Position numbers and translations under genes: made by a program | The notes under the pieces: generated by a model | Told to the model about the DNA's origin: nothing | What the model saw: only the letters and a program-made list of their open reading frames with translations | Database searches by the model: none | Origin: Planctomycetota bacterium | GTDB taxonomy: Bacteria > Planctomycetota > Planctomycetia > Planctomycetales > Planctomycetaceae | Assembly: GCA_023429275.1 (NCBI GenBank) | Contig: JAEYWB010000311.1 | Coordinates: 1 to 5,097, forward strand | Length of the DNA: 5,097 nt | Reading direction: 5' to 3' | Shown here: positions 1 to 5,097 of the stretch, piece after piece | Position numbering within the stretch: the stretch's first letter is position 1 | Layout of the letters: each line of letters opens with the position of its first letter

Positions 1-68
1 AGATTTGACCACCCGGTCCGCCCCGCCTTCTGCGACCGGTCCCTGTCCGCGCCTCGCCCAGACCCGCC

Positions 69-914
69 ATGAGCACCGAGATTCATCACCCGCTTCCGCC
101 CCGCCAGGGGGATGCGATGCGGGACATCGCCGACTTTGCTTCGCCCGTCCAGATTCCTCCGGTGCTGTGGCTTCGGGAGGTTCCCGGCGGCAGCCGGCGG
201 CGGAATGTCCGTTCTCTTGGCCCGGTGACCCGCGCCGTCAAGCGGGCCGTCGATCTCGGCCTGGCGATCGGCATGCTGATCGTGCTCTCACCGGTCATGC
301 TTCTCGTGGCGATCGCGGTGAAGCTGACATCGCGCGGTCCGGTGATCTTCCGACAGACCCGTGTCGGCCTGAACCTTCGCGAAGTCGGCGCGGATCGCCG
401 CCAGCTCGACGGCGAACCGCCGGAAGGGACGGACGAACGACGGGTCGAGGGGAGCGACCGCCGCCAGGAGCAGGCTTACGGCCGGCACTTCACTCTTTAT
501 AAGTTCCGCACGATGCGGACCGACGCCGAGAGAGATGGCGCCCAGTTCGCGGTTGCCGGCGACAAGCGGGTGACCTCGATCGGCCGGTTCCTCCGCAAGA
601 CCCGCCTTGATGAACTTCCGCAGCTCTGGAACGTCATCAAGGGGGAGATGTCGATGGTCGGCCCGCGGCCGGAGCGGCCGGAGTTCATCAAGAAGCTGTC
701 CGACGAAGTCCCCGGCTACCTGAACCGCCTCGGTCTCAAGCCCGGCCTGACCGGTGTCGCCCAGATCGAGAACGGCTACGACAACGACATCGAAGGTTTC
801 CGCCGGAAGGTGGCCTACGACCTCCTGTATCTCCGGAACTGCAATGTCTGGAATGACTTCCGGATTCTGTTCCGTACGATCGGCGTCGTCATCAAGGGGA
901 GCGGAGCGCTCTGA
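69..914 (+). CDS. Polyprenyl-phosphate sugar-1-phosphate transferase (bacterial sugar transferase, WcaJ/PglC-like)
   Basis: Monotopic phosphoglycosyl transferase that moves a sugar-1-phosphate from a nucleotide sugar to undecaprenyl phosphate at the cytoplasmic membrane, the first step of exopolysaccharide, O-antigen or capsule repeat-unit assembly. The sugar cannot be read from the sequence. The visible family pattern is: basic KRAVD followed by a hydrophobic hairpin (about residues 58-84), FRQTRVGLN (94-102), FTLYKFRTM (141-149), [20 protein letters not shown] (176-195) with the Asp-Glu catalytic dyad at 181-182, [11 protein letters not shown] (196-206), PGLTGVAQ (225-232) and YDLLYLRN (250-257). 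It is the short type, lacking the N-terminal multi-helix region of WcaJ. An Arg/Asp/Glu-rich insert of about 37 residues (103-140) separates RVGLN from FTLYKFRTM, which usually lie only a few residues apart. An in-frame TGA at 6-8 limits the 5' end. The ATG at 69 has no clear ribosome site; the ATG at 117 (residue 17) has one and would give 265 aa, still with the whole domain. Confidence 0.93.
   Translation: MSTEIHHPLPPRQGDAMRDIADFASPVQIPPVLWLREVPGGSRRRNVRSLGPVTRAVKRAVDLGLAIGMLIVLSPVMLLVAIAVKLTSRGPVIFRQTRVGLNLREVGADRRQLDGEPPEGTDERRVEGSDRRQEQAYGRHFTLYKFRTMRTDAERDGAQFAVAGDKRVTSIGRFLRKTRLDELPQLWNVIKGEMSMVGPRPERPEFIKKLSDEVPGYLNRLGLKPGLTGVAQIENGYDNDIEGFRRKVAYDLLYLRNCNVWNDFRILFRTIGVVIKGSGAL
106..111 (+). 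promoter_or_regulatory. Possible ribosome binding site favouring the downstream start at 117
   Basis: AGGGGG, one mismatch from AGGAGG, lies 5 nt before the ATG at 117 inside the sugar transferase reading frame. The first ATG at 69 is preceded by pyrimidine-rich sequence with no purine block. This suggests translation may begin at 117, removing a 16-residue poorly structured leader. Planctomycete-like genomes often lack Shine-Dalgarno sequences, so the evidence is only suggestive. Confidence 0.4.
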
Positions 915-947
915 TTCAGCCCCTGTGAGAGGTCAGGCGGGATCGCA

Positions 948-973
948 CTCCGCGCGGAGCGGGGCACTGCTCC
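948..973. terminator. Weak candidate terminator between convergent genes
   Basis: Two mutually exclusive inverted repeats sit between the ends of the sugar transferase and the beta-helix gene. One is the perfect 12-bp palindrome CTCCGCGCGGAG (948-959). The other is GGAGC (956-960) pairing with GCTCC (969-973) across an 8-nt loop, reaching the last base of the beta-helix stop codon. There is no T-tract on either side, so this is not a standard intrinsic terminator. The call rests on the convergent position plus GC-rich symmetry, and chance palindromes are common in such GC-rich DNA. Confidence 0.25.
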
Positions 974-2244
974 TACTCTTTCGGCTTGATCCCGCTGTTG
1001 GCGGACTCGATCCGCTGCGAGGCCTCGCCGACGATCGTCTGCCGGCTCTCATGGTCTTGATCGACGTCGGTGAAGGCGTTGCCGGCGAGGACGATCCGCT
1101 CGCAATCTCCGGTCGTTGTGAGTGCCGAATTCCGAAGCCCGCCGAAGACATTCCCCGTCAGGACGATGTCCGAAGTTCCCTCGAGAAGGACGCCGTAGGC
1201 GAGGTCCCGTGAGATCGTCAGCAGGTGCTCTTTGGGCCGCTTGGTCGCGCCTCCGATCTCACTGTTGCAGAACGTGTTGCCGGTGACCGTCATCCGGCCG
1301 CTGGCCGGGCCGATCTTCAATGAGTGGACGTTGACCAGCACGAACGTGTTGGCCGAGACCGTGCATCCCCAGGCGTCCCGCAGGTCGATCCCCCCTTCCA
1401 TGTGGTGCGCGATGACGTTCGAGCTGAGCGTGATGCCGTAGCAGTCCCGGTCGAGGATCACCGCGGTCCCGTTGCACTCCTCGATCATGTTCCCCGAGAC
1501 GACCGAGCCGTAGGTGTTCTCGATGATGACGCCGTTGCCGAGGTGGTCATCAATGTTGTTGCCGTTCATGCAGAGGTTGAAGCTGTCGACGCACTGCAGG
1601 GCGTCCTGGTTCTCCTCGAACTGATTGGCGTTGACGACGATGTCATGGCAGTTGGAGATGTAGACTCCTGTCTTCCGGCAGTACGTGAAGATTGAATCGC
1701 AGATTCGCGGGTCTTCGAAGCAATCGATGAGACTCACGCCGTTGCCGCCGTGGTGATCGATCGACAGACCGCTCAGATAGATCTCCTGCACCCCTTCGCA
1801 CAGGAGTCCATCGCCCCCTTTGGGCTCCGTTGACCTGGCCTCGACCGCGTCAGGATCGCCGCAGATGCGGAAGTCCGCGAGCTGGACTCGCCAGAGCTGC
1901 TTCTTCTTGTCTTTCGGCCGGTCTGCGTGCCGGACGATCAGGGCTGGCTTCCCTTCGGTGTTGAGGTTGACGATCTTCGTCGCCGCGCCGGAACCTTCGA
2001 CCCGCGTCTCACCGCGGCTGAGAATGAGGGGCTCCGTGATCCGGTACTCTCCCGGAGGGATGCGCACGATCCCTCCGGTGGCCGGCAAAGCGTCGAAGGC
2101 CGCCTGAAGCGACGAGTGCTGGCCGGCATCGATCGTCACCGGCCCCGCCCCCGCGGACGGACTCGCAGCGGGGGGCTGGGCCTGAGCGACGAGCAGAAGA
2201 CCAGACAGAAGGACGAGGAGGTTGAGCCCGAGAAGTCCGCGCAT
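973..2244 (-). CDS. Exported right-handed parallel beta-helix repeat protein
   Basis: Residues 1-22 form a signal peptide: MRG, then a Leu/Val-rich core, then likely cleavage after AQA (20-22). The mature protein should therefore be outside the cytoplasm. Residues 36-85 (a 'SLQAAFDALPATGGIVRIPPGEYRI'-type start) resemble the N-terminal cap of pectate lyase 3/polygalacturonase-type beta-helices. From about 150 to 395 the protein consists of coils of 22-24 residues. Each has a GNGV/GVYI-like strand and a G-N-x-[F/I] turn, with turn asparagines at 207, 229, 252, 276, 299, 323, 365 and 389 forming an Asn ladder. The fold is well supported. Relatives include polysaccharide lyases, hydrolases and epimerases, as well as non-enzymatic surface proteins; I see no catalytic motif that decides, so the substrate is unknown. 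Thirteen cysteines in an exported protein is notable. Upstream on its strand, GGAG lies 10 nt before the ATG, a modest ribosome site. It is divergent from the TPR gene and convergent with the sugar transferase; a shared role in polysaccharide metabolism is only a guess. Confidence 0.9.
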   Translation of the reverse strand: MRGLLGLNLLVLLSGLLLVAQAQPPAASPSAGAGPVTIDAGQHSSLQAAFDALPATGGIVRIPPGEYRITEPLILSRGETRVEGSGAATKIVNLNTEGKPALIVRHADRPKDKKKQLWRVQLADFRICGDPDAVEARSTEPKGGDGLLCEGVQEIYLSGLSIDHHGGNGVSLIDCFEDPRICDSIFTYCRKTGVYISNCHDIVVNANQFEENQDALQCVDSFNLCMNGNNIDDHLGNGVIIENTYGSVVSGNMIEECNGTAVILDRDCYGITLSSNVIAHHMEGGIDLRDAWGCTVSANTFVLVNVHSLKIGPASGRMTVTGNTFCNSEIGGATKRPKEHLLTISRDLAYGVLLEGTSDIVLTGNVFGGLRNSALTTTGDCERIVLAGNAFTDVDQDHESRQTIVGEASQRIESANSGIKPKE

Positions 2245-2328
2245 GAGCGATGATCTCCGTGATGTGGCGGGAAGCGAGCGGGGAATGGCTCAGTCTAGAG
2301 CCTGGCGTCGGTGTCGCCAGAACGGCGG

Positions 2329-2422
2329 GGGAATTTGTAGTGGGTAGTGGGTAGTGGGTAGTTGGTAGGACAGAAGCTTCTGGACTCTTTCCCTACCCAC
2401 TACCAACTACCCACTCCTTCCC
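2329..2422. repeat. Heptad-based inverted-repeat element (REP/MITE-like)
   Basis: The left arm is a run of 7-bp units: TTTGTAG (2334-2340), TGGGTAG three times (2341-2361), then TTGGTAG (2362-2368). The right arm carries the complement: CTACCCA (2393-2399), CTACCAA (2400-2406), CTACCCA (2407-2413). AGTGGGTAGTTGGTAG at 2353-2368 pairs perfectly over 16 bp with 2400-2415, leaving a 31-nt loop; slipped registers can also pair because of the repeats. GGGAA (2329-2333) and TTCCC (2418-2422) extend the symmetry at the edges. No coding potential is seen. It lies between two divergent genes, where a terminator would be misplaced, so a dispersed repeat or regulatory hairpin is more likely. Copy number elsewhere in the genome is unknown. 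Confidence 0.8.
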
Positions 2423-2487
2423 TACGGGCCGATTTCGCAAACTGCCGCCGCACCGTATGCTCTTCGGGACGCCAGCTCGCATGACGT

Positions 2488-2491
2488 GAGG
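2488..2491 (+). promoter_or_regulatory. Ribosome binding site deciding the GTG start of the TPR gene
   Basis: GAGG is separated by five C residues from the GTG at 2497. This is good spacing and supports the GTG as the start, which also places the reading frame just before the first hydrophobic segment. Confidence 0.6.
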
Positions 2492-2496
2492 CCCCC

Positions 2497-3303
2497 GTGA
2501 ACCTGCTGATCCTTGCTCAGGAAGCCCCTCCTCCCCCGCCCTCGCACTTTGGCGGCATCGGGTCCTGGGGGTCCTCGGTCAGCACCTGGCTTTACATGGC
2601 CTTTACGGTGTGGATGCTGGTGGCCTGCCTGCGCCGCGATCCGGAGGCGCGGAACTGGATGTGGATCATCCTGTTCCTCCCTCCGTTCGGGCCGTTCGTC
2701 TACCTGATCGCCCGCTACATCCCGACGCGGGAGTGGCAGGGCCCGAAGTGGTTTCGCCGCTGGACGCGCGGGAGCGAGATCCGCCGCAAGGAGATTGCCG
2801 CCCACCAGATCGGCAATGCCCACCAGTACATCGAGCTCGGCGAAGCGTACCGGGAGGTCGGCAAGTGGCCCGCCGCGCTCGCGGCCTTCGACAAGGCACT
2901 CGCGAAAGATCCGGAGAGCATCGCCGCCCTGTGGGGGGCGGGGCAGTGTGAATTCCAGCTGGAGTCTTACGGCGCGGCCCGGACGCATCTTGAGCAGGTC
3001 CTGCGGAAGGACCCCGCGTACAAGTTCGGAGACGTGTCGCTGCTTCAGGGGAAGACTCTGCAGCTCTTAGGTGACGACGAGGCGGCGATCGCCCACCTCC
3101 GCGAGCACACCCGCCGTTGGCGGCATCCGGAGTCGCTCCACGTCCTCGCGACGCTCCTGGCAAAGCAGGGGGATGCCGAGGGAGCCCGCCAGCTGCTGGA
3201 AGGTCTGCTCATGGATCTTGAGGCGGCTCCCCGCGCGATCGCGCGAAAGCAGCTCTTCTGGCGGAGCCGGGCGAAGCGGCTGCTGCGGTCGCTGCCGCGG
3301 TAG
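2497..3303 (+). CDS. Membrane-anchored TPR protein with PLDc_N-like N-terminus
   Basis: 268 aa, starting with GTG behind a GAGG ribosome site. After a Pro-rich leader (PPPPP at 11-15) come two hydrophobic segments, about 29-45 and 54-75. The second (residues 54-74, with LPPFGP at 61-66 and YLIARY at 69-74) has the LPPxG...Y pattern seen in PLDc_N membrane modules of cardiolipin synthases and many small membrane proteins. No phospholipase D HKD motif is present, so this is not a cardiolipin synthase. A basic linker (about 82-100) leads into TPR-type helical pairs at roughly 106-139 (consensus-like: LGEAYREVGKWPAALAAFDKAL, then DP), 140-173 (ending KDP), 174-207 and 210-243. The C-terminus is Arg/Lys-rich (251-268), and the positive linker predicts that the TPR part faces the cytoplasm. 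TPR arrays bind proteins, and the likely job is a scaffold or adaptor at the membrane; the partner is unknown. The gene stands alone on its strand and ends 27 bp from the convergent block. Confidence 0.87.
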   Translation: MNLLILAQEAPPPPPSHFGGIGSWGSSVSTWLYMAFTVWMLVACLRRDPEARNWMWIILFLPPFGPFVYLIARYIPTREWQGPKWFRRWTRGSEIRRKEIAAHQIGNAHQYIELGEAYREVGKWPAALAAFDKALAKDPESIAALWGAGQCEFQLESYGAARTHLEQVLRKDPAYKFGDVSLLQGKTLQLLGDDEAAIAHLREHTRRWRHPESLHVLATLLAKQGDAEGARQLLEGLLMDLEAAPRAIARKQLFWRSRAKRLLRSLPR

Positions 3304-3330
3304 CGCACCAGTCAAGCGACAGCGAATTTA

Positions 3331-3894
3331 TCAGGACACATTGCGATAGGCTGCGGGCGGTCCATCGTAAGCAATGCTCCAGACGTTTTCCGAACCAGGT
3401 AAGGACTGGATCAGAGCTTCGCGGCACATTTCCGCCATGACTTCACTTGGGAATCTGAGTTCTGGGCGACGTGGATCTTCGAGCACCGACCCACCCATCC
3501 GGATCATCGCGCTGCGACAATCCTCTTCAGTTACGGGATCATCCTTGCGACGCAGTGGCAGAATCATGAACGGAAGCCGCCCTGCGTCCCGAGCCTCCGG
3601 AATTGTCAGGGCTTCGACCGCCGCCACTTGTGCTATGGCATCCTGGCCGTCGGCCTTCTCGATTCCTTTCAGTACCGCTTGAATGCGAAATTCGTCCGTA
3701 AATGGCTGCCACTTGTCCCAGATGACAGTGATGGTTTTGGCCGAAGATCTGGGAATCGCGGTCTCGATGACGATGGGCCATCCCAGGTCACGATCGGACC
3801 TGAGTTCATTGACAATTTCGTCGACCACTTTGTCCAGCAGCGGATTCTCGACCGAACCGGTCGAGATCGGGGTTGTTCCAGAGATCCGCGGCAT
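3331..3894 (-). CDS. Hypothetical protein, second gene of a HEPN-linked pair
   Basis: 187 aa from the ATG at 3894. An in-frame GTG at 3903 would add three residues, but AGGTGA at 3900-3905 is a fine ribosome site 5 nt before the ATG and overlaps that GTG, so I prefer the ATG. I do not recognise the family. It looks soluble, with no signal peptide or membrane segment. Visible parts, numbered from the ATG: an amphipathic helix with LLDKVVDEIVNEL (19-31), a strand-rich stretch WPIVIETAIP (39-48) then TITVIWDKW (54-62), a helix after FTDEFR (65-70), a strand LPFMILPLRR (107-116), and an acidic/helical C-terminal part ending in NVWSIAYDG. The alternation suggests an alpha/beta fold. It begins 12 nt after the HEPN-like gene stops, so translation is probably coupled. 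Sampled blocks are near 50% GC, against about 70% in flanking genes, suggesting acquisition. It could be the antitoxin or effector partner of the HEPN-like protein; that is inference. Confidence 0.78.
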   Translation of the reverse strand: MPRISGTTPISTGSVENPLLDKVVDEIVNELRSDRDLGWPIVIETAIPRSSAKTITVIWDKWQPFTDEFRIQAVLKGIEKADGQDAIAQVAAVEALTIPEARDAGRLPFMILPLRRKDDPVTEEDCRSAMIRMGGSVLEDPRRPELRFPSEVMAEMCREALIQSLPGSENVWSIAYDGPPAAYRNVS

Positions 3895-3899
3895 GTCCG

Positions 3900-3905
3900 T
3901 CACCT
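3900..3905 (-). promoter_or_regulatory. Ribosome binding site deciding the start at 3894
   Basis: On the minus strand AGGTGA, complementary to the 16S anti-Shine-Dalgarno tail, lies 5 nt before the ATG at 3894. It sits directly after the TGA of the upstream HEPN-like gene (3907-3909), a layout typical of translational coupling. No such site precedes the GTG at 3903. Confidence 0.65.
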
Positions 3906-3906
3906 G

Positions 3907-4410
3907 TCAGAGAATTCGCGTTCGTGACCTGATCCACGACACTTCGGTTCGGAACTCTTGCGCCTCACCAGGCGACGCTTGATTATCATGATACCGCAAG
4001 GATTCGGACCATCCACCGCCAATTCTTGCGCCACAGATCAGAAGCTGGCTTGCAAACGCCGCTGGATACGGTCGTCCCAGCAGTTGCCGCTGGAGAACGA
4101 GTGCTTGCGCCCATGAGGCAAGATCGTGAAGGTTCTTTGGGGCGACGAATGCCCCAGGCATCTGTGCTTCTAGAAACGCCAGAGTCTGCCGCATCTGCGA
4201 AAGAACAATCGGCTGCGACTCGCCAAACCCGAGATGCCGAAAATACGCCGACTTCAACCACATCTCGACCGCGTAACCCCAGAGATAGATAGCGGCACCG
4301 CGGCGCCCCGCCTGCCACAACACATCGCCGTCGGTGAACCGACTACTGGCTGCCCGCAGAAACTCCCGTCGACATTCACCGCGAAGCCGGCTCATCAGCG
4401 AGAGCGGCAT
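3907..4410 (-). CDS. HEPN-like domain protein
   Basis: 167 aa, all-helical in appearance. The segment from F18 to about 55 reads like a HEPN first helix pair: FLRAASSRFTDGDVLWQAGR (17-36), then GAAIYLWGYAVEMWLKSAYF (38-57). This matches the common 'A-x-L-x-x-A-G-R-x-x-x-A-x-Y-L-x-G-Y-A-V-E-x-x-L-K' pattern of small HEPN proteins. LHDLASWAQAL (94-104) matches the HD-L helix of that group, SLRY (137-140) the usual RY segment, and a final helix ends in VSWIRSR. HEPN proteins often act as RNases in toxin-antitoxin and defence systems. However, the nuclease motif RX4-6H is not evident here, so it may be inactive, use other residues, or belong to the non-nuclease nucleotide/RNA-binding members. It starts 37 bp after dxs stops and is followed 12 nt later by its partner gene. 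Its GC content (53-60% in sampled blocks) is below that of dxs. The domain call is by eye and less certain than the gene call. Confidence 0.78.
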   Translation of the reverse strand: MPLSLMSRLRGECRREFLRAASSRFTDGDVLWQAGRRGAAIYLWGYAVEMWLKSAYFRHLGFGESQPIVLSQMRQTLAFLEAQMPGAFVAPKNLHDLASWAQALVLQRQLLGRPYPAAFASQLLICGARIGGGWSESLRYHDNQASPGEAQEFRTEVSWIRSRTRIL

Positions 4411-4447
4411 GATGACCTCCTCCCGGCGGAATCAGGCCCCGCTGACT
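4411..4447 (-). other. Short dxs to HEPN-like gene spacer
   Basis: The 37-bp gap contains the HEPN-like gene's ribosome site and only 4-bp stems (such as GCGG/CCGC) with no T-tract. I see no terminator, so transcripts from dxs may run into the two-gene cassette. A separate promoter inside the dxs end cannot be excluded. Confidence 0.5.
4415..4421 (-). promoter_or_regulatory. Strong ribosome binding site of the HEPN-like gene
   Basis: On the minus strand AGGAGGT lies 4 nt before the ATG at 4410. This supports that ATG over the internal one at residue 6 and implies efficient translation independent of dxs. Confidence 0.8.
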
Positions 4448-5097
4448 TCACCGGGCAGCCTCGGCGCCAACTCGCGACTGGTGCATCGCCCGGGCCGTCT
4501 TGACCAGACCCGCGACATCGAGGCCGACTTCCGCGAGCTGCTCGCTCCGCTCGCCGACGTCGATGAACCGGTCCGGAATGCCGAGCCGCTTCACGTGCCG
4601 GGTGTCGAGCCCCGCGTCGTTGGCCGACTCGAGAACCGCCGAGCCGAAGCCGCCGTTCAGCGTGCTCTCTTCCACCGTGATGACGAAGCCCGCGGTCTCG
4701 ATCGCGCGGTGGATGACTTCCGTATCGAGCGGGCGGAGGAACCGGGCGTTGATGACGCCGACATCGATCCCTTCGCTCTTGAGCTGTTCGGCCGCCTTCA
4801 CGCAGTCGATGAACTGGATTCCGTAGGCGACGAACATCCCGTCTTCGCCCCAGCGATAGACTTCGGACCGGCCGAGCTCGAGCTGCTGCGAGGGGCGGGC
4901 CACCGTGGCGACGTTCGTCTTGGGGTAGCGGATCGACGCAGGGCCGGAATGGGTCAACGCCAGGTCGAGCATCGGGACGACGTCCTGCTCGTCACCGGGA
5001 GCCATGAGGACGATGCCCGGGAAGCTCCGCATGTACGTGTTGTCGTACACGCCGTGGTGCGTCGGTCCGTCGGCTCCGACGACGCCGGCCCGGTCGG
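4448..5097 (-). CDS. dxs: 1-deoxy-D-xylulose-5-phosphate synthase, C-terminal part (5' end outside window)
   Basis: Thiamine-diphosphate enzyme that condenses pyruvate with glyceraldehyde 3-phosphate to make DXP, the entry step of the cytoplasmic MEP pathway to isoprenoids and a source for thiamine and pyridoxal synthesis. About 215 of the usual 620-640 residues are visible, and the frame stays open to the window edge. The first visible residues, DRAGVVGADGPTHHG, are the family signature in the pyrimidine-binding domain; the Arg, second Asp and first His correspond to E. coli R420, D427 and H431. SIRYPK (visible residues 54-59) carries the Arg that probably corresponds to E. coli R478. The transketolase C-terminal domain follows, with NARFLRPLD, ITVEESTLNGGFGSAVLE and GIPDRFIDVGERSEQLAEVGLD. 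It ends in TGA with a short tail. It lies upstream of, and in the same direction as, the HEPN-like gene, with no convincing terminator between them. GC is about 70% in the sampled block, consistent with a native gene. Confidence 0.97.
   Translation of the reverse strand, partial: DRAGVVGADGPTHHGVYDNTYMRSFPGIVLMAPGDEQDVVPMLDLALTHSGPASIRYPKTNVATVARPSQQLELGRSEVYRWGEDGMFVAYGIQFIDCVKAAEQLKSEGIDVGVINARFLRPLDTEVIHRAIETAGFVITVEESTLNGGFGSAVLESANDAGLDTRHVKRLGIPDRFIDVGERSEQLAEVGLDVAGLVKTARAMHQSRVGAEAAR

Larger units (their letters stand above)
2245..2496. other. Divergent intergenic region
   Basis: These 252 bases separate the start of the minus-strand beta-helix gene from the start of the plus-strand TPR gene, so both promoters should lie here. 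Apart from the heptad inverted repeat in the middle and the ribosome site at the right edge, I see no convincing -35/-10 pair, operator or riboswitch. An ATG at 2481 is followed at once by TGA after one codon and is not a gene. Confidence 0.6.

Noticed and set aside
5..502. Long plus-strand open frame overlapping the sugar transferase
   Set aside because: It is an out-of-frame shadow with low-complexity Pro/Arg/Ser composition; the other frame carries unmistakable sugar transferase motifs.
1324..1695. Open frame antisense to the beta-helix gene, plus similar ones at 1820-2253
   Set aside because: The composition (Val/Asp/Ala runs) is that expected from the complement of the repeated beta-helix codons, and there is no domain or ribosome site.
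2334..2413. CRISPR-like array
   Set aside because: The units are 7 bp and contiguous, with no spacers and no cas genes; this is a tandem/inverted repeat.
2434..2461. Promoter for the TPR gene (TTCGCA, 16-bp gap, TATGCT)
   Set aside because: The -35 match is only three of six and the -10 is imperfect; promoter consensus for this lineage is uncertain, so I do not call it.
3290..3305. Near-palindrome CGCTGCCGCGGTAGCG over the TPR gene stop as a terminator
   Set aside because: It has an internal mismatch, almost no loop and no T-tract, and lies partly in coding sequence; it is likely chance in GC-rich DNA.
3895..3903. GTG at 3903 as the start of the partner gene
   Set aside because: The GTG is part of the AGGTGA ribosome site for the ATG at 3894 and has no ribosome site of its own; the difference is only three residues.
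4448..5050. Reading the dxs frame as a complete 200-aa gene starting at 5050
   Set aside because: The codon there is GTG in the middle of the conserved GPTHHGVYDN segment, and the frame continues upstream to the window edge with DRAGVVGADG.

Overview
This 5.1-kb window is GC-rich chromosomal DNA from an unidentified bacterium. A planctomycete is my best guess. The guess rests on the gene style: a secreted beta-helix protein, a membrane-anchored TPR protein, and a sugar transferase with a charged Arg/Asp-rich insert. No marker gene proves it. There are six protein-coding genes. I saw no rRNA, tRNA, CRISPR array, transposase or integrase.

Left part (1-2244): a plus-strand polyprenyl-phosphate sugar-1-phosphate transferase (69-914) starts surface-polysaccharide repeat units at the inner membrane. 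It converges on a minus-strand exported right-handed parallel beta-helix protein (973-2244). The 58-bp gap between them holds overlapping inverted repeats that could act as a weak terminator. The divergent intergenic region 2245-2496 carries a compact inverted-repeat element built from TGGGTAG/TTGGTAG heptads.

Middle (2497-3303): a plus-strand, GTG-started protein with two membrane helices resembling the PLDc_N type, followed by about four TPR units. It converges on the next block.

Right part (3331-5097, all minus strand): reading leftward, the order is the C-terminal third of dxs (DXP synthase, MEP isoprenoid pathway, cut by the window edge), a HEPN-like protein (3907-4410), and an unrecognised 187-aa protein (3331-3894). 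The last two genes are tightly spaced, each with a good Shine-Dalgarno sequence, and are clearly less GC-rich (roughly 50-60% in sampled blocks) than dxs and the TPR gene (about 70%). They look like an acquired two-gene cassette inserted behind a housekeeping gene. This pair is the best candidate for an undescribed system, possibly toxin-antitoxin-like or defence-like. That is inference from architecture: the HEPN-like protein shows no canonical RX4-6H nuclease motif.
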